Assembly: GCA_032622095.1 (NCBI GenBank)
Contig: CP136068.1
Span: 186,921,309 to 186,985,308 of the forward strand
Direction of reading: 5' to 3'
Source of the DNA: Siphonodentalium dalli
Lineage: Eukaryota; Mollusca; Scaphopoda; Gadilida; Siphonodentaliidae
Length of the DNA stretch: 64,000 nt
The notes beneath the pieces are model-generated. The model was not told where the DNA came from, searched no databases, and saw only the letters and a program-made list of their open reading frames with translations. Shown piece by piece: positions 23,747 to 35,417 of the stretch. Numbering within the stretch: position 1 is the stretch's first letter; the number at the start of each line of letters is the position of its first letter. A program made the position numbers and the translations under genes.

Positions 23747-24185
23747 TGTGACCCGCCATATCAAAGTCGGGATTTGTTTTACCCTGTGCCAATGCATTCT
23801 CTTATATATGCGAGTCGACCATAGGTCGCCTCGCATATATAAGAGAATGCATTGGCCTAACAATTTTTCATCATTTTTTTAAAATAAATGTTTCTTACAA
23901 TTTTTAGGACATAAAATAAAAACATCCATTACCCTGCAGGGAGCCCCACACATATATAGAAGCATATAGAAGAGTGTCGTCTGCTCATGTTTGTATGGGT
24001 CTCTGTATGGGTGAAATTGTTAAACAATACAAGAACAAATTATTAAAATTGTAAACAATTGTTAGGCCAATGCATTCTCTTATATATGCGAGGCGACCTA
24101 TGGTCGACTCGCATATATAAGAGAATGCATTGGCACAGGGTAAAAAAGTCCCGACTTACGACTGGATTTGATATGGCGGGTCACA
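23747..24185 (+). mobile_element. Foldback element F, copy 1 (complete)
   Basis: Outer inverted repeats TGTGACCCGCCATATCAAA ... TTTGATATGGCGGGTCACA surround two near-perfect hairpins, one at each end. Each hairpin has arms CCAATGCATTCTCTTATATA, then TGCGAG, with the apex CGACC-ATA-GGTCG. Between the hairpins is a 200-bp core (CATCCATTACCCTGCAGG, GTCGTCTGCTCATG). Flanks are TATA-rich, so TA or AT could be the target duplication. No coding sequence. Confidence 0.88.
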
Positions 24186-24502
24186 TATATTATTCTGGTT
24201 TACAAAAAAGTACCAAACCAGTATTGGTACGAAATGTCTTTCAACTCAACGTCCAATTGAATGACATTTTGGGGGAATGAAATATTTCATCTCCAGCCGG
24301 TGGTCCGCAGACACAAACCTGTTAGTGATACAAATTCTGTCAATATATGGTTGCGTAATGAATACCTTCGAATGAAGCCAAATTTTTTCAACTTGCTGAT
24401 AACGAAGTCGTCAGCCAATTTTACCTTGGTTAAACAACACGGCGTGGTCAGGTCGTGATGACCAATTGGCCCAAATGGTATCACGTAACCTTTAATATAA
24501 AC

Positions 24503-24535
24503 GCAGTAAAATCATACGCGAAAGGATTTTACTGC
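24503..24535. repeat. Perfect small hairpin
   Basis: GCAGTAAAATC and GATTTTACTGC form an 11-bp perfect stem with an 11-base loop. Confidence 0.8.
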
Positions 24536-24619
24536 TAAGATGTTTTCAGATTAACACAACGCGTGGTGTATTATCACTATCATATTGTATACATTTTGCT
24601 AAACAAATTCAATTAAAGT

Positions 24620-24649
24620 GCCCAACACCCGATTACTATGGTGTTGGGC
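24620..24649. repeat. Perfect small hairpin
   Basis: GCCCAACACC and GGTGTTGGGC form a 10-bp perfect stem with a 10-base loop, 85 bases after the previous hairpin. Confidence 0.8.
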
Positions 24650-25554
24650 TAAAATCTTACCAACATAATGTCTTTGCGATCACTTCTCTACAATGGGGTC
24701 TAATTGAGCATTATAATTCATACGGTATATCATAACACACTGGGAACGTTCAGGTACGGGGAATGTATATATGATCTCAAAAACGTGTTTCAATATGCTC
24801 GTGTGTTACTTGGTAAATATATACTATAGTCAGAGAGTAACACTCTGAGATTGCTATATATAGGCTCAACGGTATGTTAGAAAGATAGCATATGTACGCA
24901 TGACAATCACTATGTCCCATTACAGAAGGCAATACAAGCCCACATGCTTCATATTTGCCATCGTTAGACGAATGATATCAGAATCGAATATACTGTTGTC
25001 GATGCGACACGAGTGTGTACATGGGTATGTCGACACGATGAGTCCTAATTCTGAAAGCTATAACGAGCGGTGTTCGCGCCTAGAGTTCTACCCTTTTGTA
25101 CACGTTTCGCGTCCAAGTTCCATTTAAATGAGGAAAATAGTAACTACAATGAACTAAAATTCTGTTTAGTAATATACCGTACTCTGACCCACGTTCCAGC
25201 AACAGTTTTCTGTCGAATTATTTCATGTTACTATTTTTAGAAATCGATCGGTGGGAATTTTACGAAGCAGTGGGAATGTTTTGGAGGAATAATTCCATAA
25301 CTTGTAGGTTTTATTCGTTTCAATCCGTCTAGTATATATTGGTAAAATATCTCGTAAATTTGCGACATTTGCACATCACTCGATGCAAACATATTAACAG
25401 AAAAGTGATGGAAATGTCCATCTGCTGACGAGAGTGTCACTGTTACAGTGTGACTCCAGCAGTCCAGTGTGAAATGGATTCAACATATATGGTATTTGTT
25501 TTGTTTACCGTTCGTTATCCATCCATGCGTCAGTGCGTTCTTGCGTCAACGTTT

Positions 25555-26400
25555 TCCTTTTAGCACACCCCACAGGTCACATCTCTCAACCGATCGCACA
25601 AAACTTCATATGGATCTTCTCGGTGACCTCTAGAAGGGATCAATAGATGTTTACTGACATTCGTTGAAAAACATGACCGCCAGCAGCCATCTTGCAATTA
25701 AATTTTGATTCCATCGGCACACCCTGTAGGTCGTATTTATTGGAGAATTGTACAGGCGTGTTTAGGATCACCGACTTTGAAGGATTTTCGATAAAAACAT
25801 GGCCGCCGGTAGCCACCTTGGATTTTACTCTTTGGTTGAGTAAATTCTTTGGCACACCCTACAGACAAACCCCTCATCCGATCGTCACCACACTTCATAT
25901 GGAACTTCTGGGTTACCACTAGAGGGGATAAACTTGTTTTTCAAATTTCGTTGGAAACAATGGCCACCAAAAGCCATTTTAGAGTTTACTGTTTATATGA
26001 ATAAAGTATTTGGCACACCCTATAGGTCACATCCCTCATGTGATCGTCACCAAACTGTATGCGGGCCTTCGGGATGACCTCTCGATGGGAGCAAAATATT
26101 TGTTTTCAAATTTCAAACCATGGATGTCAGCAGCCTTCTTGTATTTAAACTTTGAGTCCATTTGCAGCACGAAATTTATCGGAGAATTAATTTAAAAATT
26201 AATAGGGATGTTATGTGGAACTCTAGATGGCTGTCGAATTTGAATTATTTTCGACGAAAAACATGGCCACCGGGATCCATCTTGGATTTCACTCTTCGTA
26301 TGACTAAATCTTTTGGCACACACTACAGGCCACATCCCTTATCCAATTGTCACCAAACTTAACATATCGGTCTTCTTAGTGACCCCTAGAGTAATAGAAA
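25555..26400 (+). repeat. Degenerate tandem repeat, about 150-170 bp
   Basis: About five units, each with GGCACACCCTA(C/T)AGG, CATCCCTCA(A/T)CCGATCGTCA, CTTCATATGGA, TGACCTCTAGA, AAACATGGCC(A/G)CC and a GCCATCTTG-like stretch, at about 25565, 25715, 25850, 26010 and 26315. Diverged, with no coding sequence. Confidence 0.78.
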
Positions 26401-26929
26401 AAACAGCTGGCCATGATGTCAGTGACAACGTGACGTCACTGTGTTTGTGGTTATCTTATCGGTGGTAAAGCCACGATATATGTCTGTTCACGTGTTAACA
26501 TGACATTTGGAATTATAATTGAGATTGTTGGTGTATTGCCTGTGCTTGATGAATAATTGTATCTGATATTTCGGCAAAAAGTCTTATTATGTGCGTTTTA
26601 TGAGCAATTAATAAAATGATAAAGATCTTCTGAAATCAGATACAAATACGAAAGTGTCAAATAGTAGTTACACATATATTAACGGGTCCAATCATTAGCG
26701 TGTCCAAGCGAGTAGCGAAGAGCGTATGCTACAGATACAAAGGCTTTCTCGCCACCTAGTACCGGTTAAGAAAATAATTTTCTACATGATGTATGGTTGG
26801 TAGTTAGAAGAACATTTGTCTTTTTTACATATTTTGTAGATATGCGATATGATATTGTATAATTCTGACTGTATCTCAAGATCCTGTATGCATGAATGTG
26901 GGTGTGTGAACAAAGCAAAACATACCTGG
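26401..26929. other. No recognisable gene
   Basis: Unassigned AT-rich DNA between two repeats. One ACGTGACGTCACTGTG segment (about 26428) contains a TGACGTCA motif, without an adjacent gene that I can support. Confidence 0.4.
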
Positions 26930-27215
26930 TGTGGTTGTCGTGGTTGCAGTCGTCATCGTTGTCATCATCGGTGTTGTTGTCGTTATTGTCAAAGTTGTTG
27001 TCATTATCATTGTCATCGTTGTTAATGTTTTTGTTGTTGTTGTAGTCATCGTCGTTGTCGTTTTTATTGTGGTTGTTGTCGTTGTAACCGCAGTTGATGT
27101 TGTTGTTGTTGTTGTCGTTGTTGTCGTTGTTGTTGTCATCGTTTTCGTCGCCGTTGTTATGGCTGTAGTTGTTACAACCGTTGGTGTTGTCGTCGTCGTT
27201 GTAGCTAAAACACTC
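26930..27215 (+). repeat. GTT/GTC trinucleotide microsatellite
   Basis: A 285-bp run of GTTGTTGTCGTTGTCATC-type triplets. It is open in several frames on both strands (poly-Val on plus; poly-Thr and Asn/Asp on minus) only because of the repeat. I do not accept these frames as genes. Confidence 0.9.
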
Positions 27216-28675
27216 TTGAAAGGGATGCATCGATATCCGGGCTGTGACAACGTGGTGGGTGTGCACATCGCATTGTTACCACATGGAGTCTTGCGGCATG
27301 GGTTAGAATGTTCCTGTAAAATTTAATTCCGGTTTAAATCTGATAATAGACCTTCATCCCGTATTGGAAGATATGGCAATCGGTACCAATTGGCGGACAA
27401 ACAAGAGCTGGACTGTCCCGACGCATAACATGACAGCGGGCACATCCTTAGTAACACATATCTGGACTGTGGCCATTCTCGATTACATCAATGGCATCTT
27501 TTTTAAATGTCCTTCAATGTGTTGAACATCCTTACTAAATGTCGTCATCGAAATCCGATAACCTGATAGAGTAATAACTGTATTAACTGTTTAACGTAAC
27601 ATTGAGTCACACCATTGAATACTGAAGGTCAACATCATCAACCCATTGTATTTTTATCCGATAACATGTTGCTGATATATATCTTCTCGGACGACCGTGG
27701 TAACTGAATGTATTAATTAGCTACAGGTCATCGGTCGCAATAAGTAGAACGCTGCCCGCATCATAAGTAACCAAGTCAGCCAATAAGTAAACGCGTAAGT
27801 AGAATAAAAGTAAGTAAAAAAGAAATGCGAACAATAAGTCAACGGTAACGTAGATTGCGTAATACGTATTTAGCTCGATTGGCAAGGAATATTGCGTCGA
27901 CTGAAGATAGATTACAGTTCCTTTCGGGTGAATTACGGAATGTCACTGTGTTTGGTGGTAAATATACGTGGATGAGCTACATGTATCCGTATCAATATCA
28001 TTCCCAGTGGAAACAGACAGTACTGTGAAATCGCTGCAAGTTCTTCACAAAGTGCACAAGAATAAAAATTGCTGGAATAATTGTTAATTTAATAAAGCAC
28101 TAAATTGGCAATGTTGCGAATTAATAAAATACGTATTAATTGGTTGTTTCCACATAAGCATCAGGCCAATACGACAGACCTCCGCCTCATAACTCGTTCA
28201 ATATGGAAACAACCACTTAATAACATAAGTAGTATGGAACCCAGGTTCGGTGTGACTTATATTGCGAGTCACAGACGAAGAGCTGTTTGAAAACAAATCT
28301 TGATACTCGTCTGCGCGAAATTAGGATGTATGTTCGTTGCTGGGCGATATTATGATGTTTCTCCGCATTCTGTTACAGTACTACGAAACCGCGTACAAAT
28401 TATTACTTCCGTATACCCACAGTGAAGTAGAAATGCAACAATGCAATGATTTATTCTCATAACACATGGAAGATTCGTATGGCGATGAACATAACTTCTA
28501 TAAAACAATCAGTATCAAGTATAAACAACATAATTATGTACAAATGTATGGCACCATTGGAGATCATGTAGTTACGCTTGGGCTATTATATGTATTCATT
28601 AAAGGTTTCATACGTTATAATAAATAAATAGCTCAGATGGTATTATATTCATCCACGCGGATGTTGTCGAATCTA
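27216..28675. other. No recognisable gene
   Basis: A short inverted pair, TTGGTTGTTTCCA (about 28139) and TGGAAACAACCA (about 28204), brackets 40-50 bases. A run of TAAGTA(A/G) motifs lies at about 27740-27840. No domain-bearing frame. Confidence 0.4.
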
Positions 28676-29099
28676 TTATCCCTTTACCCAACATAACGGC
28701 CCTGTGCCAATGCATTCTCTTATATATGCGAGTCGACCTCGCATATATAAGAGAATGCATTGGCTTAACACATATTAAAAATGATAAAATTGTCAAAGAA
28801 TGTAGAAAAATATTATAAAAATTGTTAAAAAATGTAAGGAAAATTTATAAAATTGTTAAAGAATGTAAGAAAAAAAGGTCAATGCATTCTCTTATATATG
28901 CGAGGCGACCTATGGTCGACTCGCATATATAAGAGAATGCATTGGCACAGGGCATAACTGTAACCATCACAATGTGGTCAATGAACCTGTTCCAATGATA
29001 TCCATCTTTGTATGGTGTTATTGAGACAGACCGAAGATATTTTAGGCTGTTGAAGCTTTATTTGGGCGTTTTTGGCCGGTTTGTTGGGTAAAGGGTTAA
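28676..29099. mobile_element. TTAA-type MITE containing a nested foldback element
   Basis: The left end CCCTTTACCCAAC (from 28680) is mirrored by GTTGGGTAAAGGG (to 29095). The right flank is TTAA (29096-29099) and the left flank TTAT (28676-28679), one change from TTAA. The termini beginning CCC fit a piggyBac-like element. Foldback element F copy 2 lies just inside the left end. There is no transposase. Confidence 0.65.
28698..28953. mobile_element. Foldback element F, copy 2 (hairpin layer only)
   Basis: Begins GCCCTGTGCCAATGCATT and ends AATGCATTGGCACAGGGC, with the same two terminal hairpins as copy 1; the left apex is shortened. The outer TGTGACCCGCC layer of copies 1, 3 and 4 is absent. 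ATAAC occurs directly on each side (28693-28697 and 28954-28958), a candidate 5-bp target duplication. The core is an AT-rich repetitive stretch unlike the core of copy 1. Confidence 0.8.
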
Positions 29100-29398
29100 C
29101 AATGTGATGTATAAGACGTCGTATTTTACATGGAGTTTGTACTTTTATTCATCGCTGTAATGCTTGATGTATTCAGGTATTATCAAGTGAAAACTAGCTC
29201 TATATCAATTGTGGACGTGACAATGTGATTGTATGAACAATCACTCTAACTGTGTGTCGTGTGTTTGTCTATCCCGTCGTCATTATATATTTGCGTTATC
29301 AATGCAAATTATCGTTAAGAGGGCCGACCTGTGATCATACAGTATAACGTATTAAATTTAGTTTGTATTTTTGGAAATTGAAATAAGTATATGCTTAC

Positions 29399-29713
29399 CA
29401 GAGTGGTTTTATTAGCGAGTACCAGGGAGGGTTCATCCACCAAGACGTCGCCGCTGCCGGCTCCAAGAAGGTAGCACGTCTTCATATTTGCACTGTATGC
29501 TACACTGTCGCATCCGTTGGCATACGCACACATCCGTCTACATCGTACAATGTTAGTGCTTCTGGTGACGAGCTGAATGCTCAGAGATGAATCCTCAGAT
29601 TTCACCAACAAAGTTGGCGGTTCACACAATTCGGCGCACAAATTGTCCAATAAGATGAGCACTGCCATGACAGAAATGAGAGACACTGTCCACGATAACA
29701 CGTGACGTTGCAT
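29399..29713 (-). CDS. First exon of a secreted PAN/Apple-domain protein
   Basis: The 105 codons from ATG (29713) read MQRHVLSWTVSLISVMAVLI and LLDNLCA, a clear signal peptide. The mature part has Cys at about residues 30, 58, 62, 68 and 80 in the arrangement CRRMCAYANGCDSVAY...KTCYLL, typical of the first half of a PAN/Apple domain, a disulfide-bonded module for protein or sugar binding in extracellular proteins. After ...NKTTL the sequence is CTG|GTAAGC, a strong splice donor at 29398 in phase 0. The 27 residues read past it are intronic. No further exon could be recognised downstream (below 29315), so the full protein is unknown. Confidence is high for a real exon, moderate for the domain name. 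Confidence 0.72.
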
Positions 29714-29750
29714 CGTTGTGGTTTATGTTTTGTTTATAGATGTATTTAAT

Positions 29751-29760
29751 CCTTTTTATA
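29751..29760 (-). promoter_or_regulatory. TATA box for the PAN/Apple gene
   Basis: TATAAAAAGG on the minus strand, 38-47 bases upstream of the ATG. Initiation about 30 bases downstream would leave a very short 5' leader, so the ATG context fits transcription from this box. Confidence 0.5.
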
Positions 29761-30510
29761 CGAAAGACTCATCACCACCAACGAATATTAATCATTCTGC
29801 TCTTGTATTATCTGTTTTTCTGTATATCGTCTTCTTTTCTTGTCCGAACACCCCTCCAAATGAGTAATATACCGTCCGAATGTATACTTTTAAAACTACA
29901 TGGGAGAATCCATTTAGTATAGACAGGTTAAGTTATTTGCTGAAACAACGAAGATATGCGGCATCGATGTTCAGTCGTCCAGCCGAGATTGTTTCGCACA
30001 CTTGGAATGACCCAGAGACAAATCTGTAATATTAAGGCATTTTATAAACACTCGGTTAGCGGAGTTTTCCCTCTAGAAATTAGGTCAGTCAATCGATATA
30101 ACAATTGGAATACAATTTCATGTTGAACTCTCATAATAATTTTAAATAGATTTATAATAGCTTAAGCACGCTACTGTTATGTGTTATCTGTAGCATGTCG
30201 TCATTGAGAAGCATGCAATTATAAAACAAAATACACGAATTAATTTCTCCATAAACACTGAACATAATGTATATTGTGTCAGAAACCAATGATATCATAC
30301 AATAAGCAATGCTTACGTATCTTCAAGGGTCCACGTTAAGGAAACAAAGACTTGAGATGATATTATCGGGACTTAATCAAAGACGTAAGGTGGATCTTAT
30401 GATATTTATTTTCCGTTTCAAGATCGCGTTTCATAAAACAATATTAAATGAGAAATTCCACCTTAAGTGGGCAATTAAGTTCCCGCGCATTAGACTGACT
30501 CGCATCCATG
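29761..30510. other. Upstream region, no other gene recognised
   Basis: Presumed 5' flank of the PAN/Apple gene. A plus-strand frame at 30309-30515 has no recognisable domain. Confidence 0.4.
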
Positions 30511-30908
30511 TGTGACCCGCCATATCAAATCCAGTCGTAAGTCGGGATTTTTTTTACCCTGTGCCAATGCATTCTCTTAATATGCGAGTCGACCATTGGT
30601 CGCCTCGCATATATAAGAGAATGCATTGGCCTAACATTTTTTCATCATTTTTATTAAATTAATGTTTCTTACAATTTTTAGATCATAAAATAAAAAACAT
30701 CCATTACCCTGCAGGGAGCCCCACACATAAATAGAAGAATATAGAAGAGTGTCGTCTGCTCATGATTGTCTGGGGCTCTGTATGGGTGAAATTATAAAAT
30801 TGTTAAATAATACAATAAAAAATTATTAAAATTGTAAACAATTGTTAGGCCAATGCATTTTCTTATATATGCGAGGCGACCTATGGTCGACTCGTATATA
30901 TAAGAGAA

Positions 30909-33740
30909 CTAGCAGGGTTACCCGGCGTTGCCCAGGTTAATGTATGCTGTGGATATTTGTTGGGAATAGAGAATGCTCTTGCTTAAAGTGTTATACGTTT
31001 TCTCATAAATTGTGTATTCAAATAGCATCACAAAACATGATTATTACAGTCATGGAATGTAAGTAGTGGCTCACCTTGTCAATTGTCATTCTGTTTATCG
31101 CGATTAATCCGTTCCACCAATAATGAAGTATTTATTTATTTACAACTGCGTATACATTAGACGTTATGATATGATACATGAACATCATAAACACATTAGT
31201 TCGATAAAAGATGATAATTGGGTTTTACATATTGAGATGTATCAATCAATCTAGTGGGTTGGACTAAGATCTCGAGTACACCTGGCTATCATATCTCCAT
31301 GAAGATACAGATGTTTCAAAGAAATTTCCAGGTGCTTCTCTGTTCGTGGTGCTATATATTGGCTAAATATTCTTAGTTTAAACGAAATGTTGCTGCGCAA
31401 TATATCAGCTACATGTGCCAGGCACAGAGCGAGATTTTGAGTTGTTTATGTCAGTCGACGAGTCTGTTCTAAAACCCCTGTCAGATGTCAGTATTGGTAG
31501 GATCCTGAAAAGTCTTGTGCTACTAACTGAATTTTCTTGTATATCAGAAGAAACTATATTTGACTGCACACTGTGACCACTATTTTTGAACAGGCCTTCC
31601 ATATCTCTTGACAAATTATAACTGTTTTGTGGAAACTGTATTGAATGGAACAGACTCAATTTTGTTATTATATATATGCAATCCTCTGACGGTTCGGGGT
31701 ATCTCAGTTTGCACGAATATATGTATCTCTTCAATAGAATGATAAATATACGTTTAATGCTTCTTCTAGTTATCTCTTTTTGCTAGCTCATTGTGTGAAT
31801 GCCTTGATTGCCATTCCCATATAAATATGACTGTTAAGAAGATATAATTGTTCAAATGACTTATGTGGGTCACCATATGTCGGGATTGTGAAATGTGAAC
31901 GCCCAACTAATTAAAATGATATGGAGATGACCTGGTGAGTGTATATAACTTATATGTGGATATCGGCGAATAGCAATCTTATCAATGATAGTGCATATCC
32001 GCTCGCCATCCGTGACGCAAACGACACCAAATGTGATTTAATTCATGGTATATCATTAGAGAAAAACGTGTATGAATTTGGTGGATTTTGGTTTATTAAA
32101 TCAATTGTTGATGCAACGCTGACTCGAACAACGCCATATTGCGAAGGTGATCATGTATTCGTTTGATGGAAATCAGCGACAAAACTATTTCACCATATTT
32201 TTTAAATTTCCCCTCCCACCAACAGCGTCATTTTAGAAAGTTTTAACCCGCACCATTATCTTCCTTGTAAAAAGTTACCCCTCTTAGGACGCCTTGGTTC
32301 CATCTCGATTGTACCGCGTGAAGTTATATATTGAACGCACACAGACAGACAAAAAGACAGACAGACAGCACGATTTTATTTCTTGTATCATTTGAGAAGA
32401 ACGTGTCTGAATTTGATGGTACTAAAAATATTTTGTATCAGTTATGGTGACCCTCCCGTCCCTATTTCGGACTCTATCACACACTAAGACTCATTAGAGA
32501 TTAGAGATGCATATATATGAAATTGGTGAAAATTGGCGAGTATACAAATTCGTATCAAATTTAAGGTCCCCATATCTCTCACCCATAGGGCACCAATTTG
32601 ATGTATCTAAACCACACGATAAGATTCCTCGTATCACGGAGAAGAATATGTATCAATCTGGTGGAAATCGGCACTAAACATATAGATATAATTTTTTGTG
32701 TCCCTCTCATCTCTATACACCACTGACTCGAATGGTCCCACTTGTGACATCCTTAAACCACACGATTACACTCCTGATATCATGGAGATGATTGTTTATA
32801 AGTTTGGTGATAATCGGCGACTAAACAATTTTTTTTATCAAATTTGGTGCCAATCCCTCCCTTCTCCAGCTCTCACCAAACAGCACCACTATGGCGTCTT
32901 TAAATCACGATTAGATTCCTCGTATCATGGATAAGAACGTGTATCAATCTGGTGGAAATTGGCGCTAAAAAAATGTGCATCAATTTTGGTGCCCCTGTCC
33001 CTTTCAATGCAACCCTGACTCGAATGAGGCCACATTTGACAGATAAAAGCCACACCATTAGACTCCTCATACCATGGGGATGATTTTGTATAAGTGTGGT
33101 GGCAATCGGCGACTTATTATCAAATTTAGTGCCCACCCCCTCCCAATCTCTCATCCAAAAACAACAATTTGGCGTTGTTAAATCGCACAATTAGATTCTT
33201 TGTATCATGAAGAAGAATATATATCAATTTGGTGGAAATCGGCGCTAAAATTAGTTTTTATCAATTTTGGTGCCCCTCTCCCCTTCCGTTCATCCCTGAC
33301 TCAAACGACGCCACTTTTGACATATTTAAACCACACCGTTGGATTCTTCATATCATGGGGATGATTATATGTAAGTTTCGTGGCAATCGGCGACAGAAAA
33401 AAAATCTGCCCCCCCCCCCTTCCGGGCACACCTGACGCGAACGGCGCGACTTTTGCCATATTTAAACCACGCCATTAGATTCCTCATATTATGGGGATGA
33501 TTATATATAAGTTTGGTGGCAATCGGCGACAATTTTTTTTTCTGCCCCTCCCCCTTTTCTGTCCCTGACAACAACGGCGTCACTTTAGAAAATTCTAACC
33601 CCGACCATTATCTTTCTCGTAAAAAGCTACCCCTAGTAGACCCCTTTGGTATCATCTAGATGGTCCCCTGTGAATTTCTATAGAACACAGACAGACAGAC
33701 AGACAGACAGACATTCGCAAATATAGATATAAGAAGAAGA
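30909..33740 (+). mobile_element. Insertion in foldback copy 3, unclassified repeat element
   Basis: Begins CTAGCAGGGTTACCCGGCGT and ends with (ACAG)n and ATTCGCAAATATAGATATAAG. TAAGA(GA)A-like sequence at both junctions may be an imperfect target duplication. An internal ACAGACAGAC tract near 32340 suggests a nested or duplicated copy. A 109-codon minus-strand frame (31405-31734) shows no domain I recognise. The class is unknown; the GGTTACCCGGCGTTGCCC start resembles widespread invertebrate retroposed repeats (inference only). Confidence 0.65.
31960..33620 (+). repeat. Internal degenerate repeats, about 140-147 bp
   Basis: The phrase TTTGGTGG(A/C)AATCGGCG(A/C) recurs at about 32660, 32806, 32953, 33100, 33236, 33383 and 33522, with older copies at 32163 and 32540. 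Two unit types alternate: type 1 ends GGAAATCGGCGC and follows a GAAGAATAT motif; type 2 ends GGCAATCGGCGAC and follows ATGGGGATGATT. The short frames here are repeat translations. Confidence 0.8.
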
Positions 33741-33800
33741 TGCATTGGCACAGGGTAATAAAATCCCGACTTACGACTGGATTTGATATGGCGGGTCACA

Positions 33801-34564
33801 TTTGTCACAGCAATCGACTGCAATTATTGATTATGTGATATCTGCCAGGTATGTTGTCTCGTAATAAGTATTAGGGTGTGCGTGTTCATAATTAGGTGAA
33901 TGTAATGAAAAGGGCGGTAATCAGTGTTGTGCCATGGCTGGTGCATATACTGCTGTGCTTTTTAATCTGAGTTTTTCGCCTTAGTTTCCATGCACACATA
34001 TATACATGACCCTGGTGCCTATTATATACAAACATGACGAGCTCCGGTACATTTCTTCAGTTATTAAAGAGACTTATACATCTTATACATCCTAAGTATA
34101 TAATTGGAGGTGAACATTTGCCATAATACACACTCAAATAGAATTGGATTGAATATAACTAAAGTTTAGTCAGACTCTTAACGTTTATTCAACCGAATCC
34201 GACGAAACGTTTAGAGCTGTTCACTGAACTAGTTGGGATAGATAAAAAGTAACCAAACATTGGGTTAAATTAACCAAACATTCGTTTTGAAGTAACTAAG
34301 CATAGTGTTAGATAACACATATGTCAATATATAATTATGTTTCATTTCAATGCATAAGTTTTGACCATATAGTCTGCGATTCTGGTCATTAATTAATTTT
34401 CCAAAAAAAGTAAGTCCAACCAATTGATTCATTTCTGACTGTAACGCCTGAATAGAGTAGATATATTGAATTAGACCAGTCTTCGAACCTAGTACGAAGC
34501 GAGATGAATTAATATACTGACTTCCTGTTCGGGATTAAATTAACAACCTAGAAAAGAATACTCG
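33801..34564. other. No recognisable gene
   Basis: Unassigned sequence. AACCAAACATT and a variant recur at about 34253-34285, reminiscent of the ACCCAAC motifs after the next array (35550-35640). Confidence 0.4.
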
Positions 34565-35417
34565 CACCAAAGACACACGCAATACAACATATATATAATT
34601 CAGACATAACATATACCTGCCAAAGACACACACAATACAACTATATAATTTAGACATAACAGATACCTACCAAAGACACACGCAATACAAATATATAATT
34701 CAGACATAACAGATACCTACCAAAGACACACGCAATACAACTATATAATTCAGACATAACAGATACCTACCAAAGACACACGCAATACAACTATCTAATT
34801 CATACATAACATATACCTACCAAAGACACACGCAGTACAACTATATTATTCAGACATAACAGATACCTACCAAAGACACACGCAATACAACTATATAATT
34901 CAGACATAACAGATACCTACCAAATACAAGCGCAATACAACTATATACTTCAGACATAACAGATACCTACCAAAGACACACGCAATACAACTATATAATT
35001 CAGATATAACGGATACCTACCAAAGACACACGCAATACAACTATATAATTCAGATATAACGGATACCTACCAAAGACACACGCAATACAACTATATAATT
35101 CAGACATAACAGATACCTACCAAAGACACACGCAATACAACTATATAATTCAGACATAACATATACCTACCAAAGACACTTGCAATACAACTATATAATT
35201 CAGACATAACATATACCTACCAAAGACACACGCAATACAACTATATAATTCAGACATAACATATACCTACCAAAGACACACGCAATACAACTATATAATT
35301 CAGACATAACATATACCTACCAAAGACACTTGCAATACAACTATATAATTCAGACATAACATATACCTACCAAAGACACGTGCAATACAACTATATAATT
35401 CAGACATAACAGATACC
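34565..35417 (+). repeat. 50-bp minisatellite, about 17 copies
   Basis: A near-perfect period of 50: ACCAAAGACACACGCAATAC, then AACTATATAATT, then CAGACATAACAGATACCT, with A/T variation at CATAACATATA or AGATA and a few ACTTG or ACGTG variants near 35179-35381. Non-coding; the repeat is still homogeneous. Confidence 0.95.

Larger units (their letters stand above)
24186..25554. other. No recognisable gene; two hairpins
   Basis: Apart from the two hairpins listed separately I see no gene or array. The 75-codon frame at 24900-25127 has no domain. Confidence 0.4.
30511..33800 (+). mobile_element. Foldback element F, copy 3, split by an insertion
   Basis: Same outer ends (TGTGACCCGCC at 30511, GGCGGGTCACA ending 33800), left hairpin (about 30562-30632) and core as copy 1. 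The right hairpin starts at about 30848 but is broken after ATATATAAGAGAA (30908). It resumes at TGCATTGGCACAGGG (33741), so 2.8 kb of foreign DNA was inserted into the second hairpin arm. Confidence 0.85.

Noticed and set aside
23507-23824. 105-codon hydrophobic frame
   Set aside because: It runs through the boundary of foldback element F into its hairpin, so it cannot be a native gene.
25020-25070. Hammerhead-ribozyme-like GATGAGTCC...GAAA
   Set aside because: The invariant CUGAUGA core is not present (ACGATGAG instead), and the stems do not form.
26766-27326. Long frames on both strands (poly-Val; poly-Thr; Asn/Asp-rich)
   Set aside because: They are translations of the GTT/GTC microsatellite and are open in several frames at once.
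31405-31734. 109-codon minus-strand frame inside the 30.9-kb insertion
   Set aside because: No domain recognised. It may be a relic of the inserted element but is not supportable as a gene.
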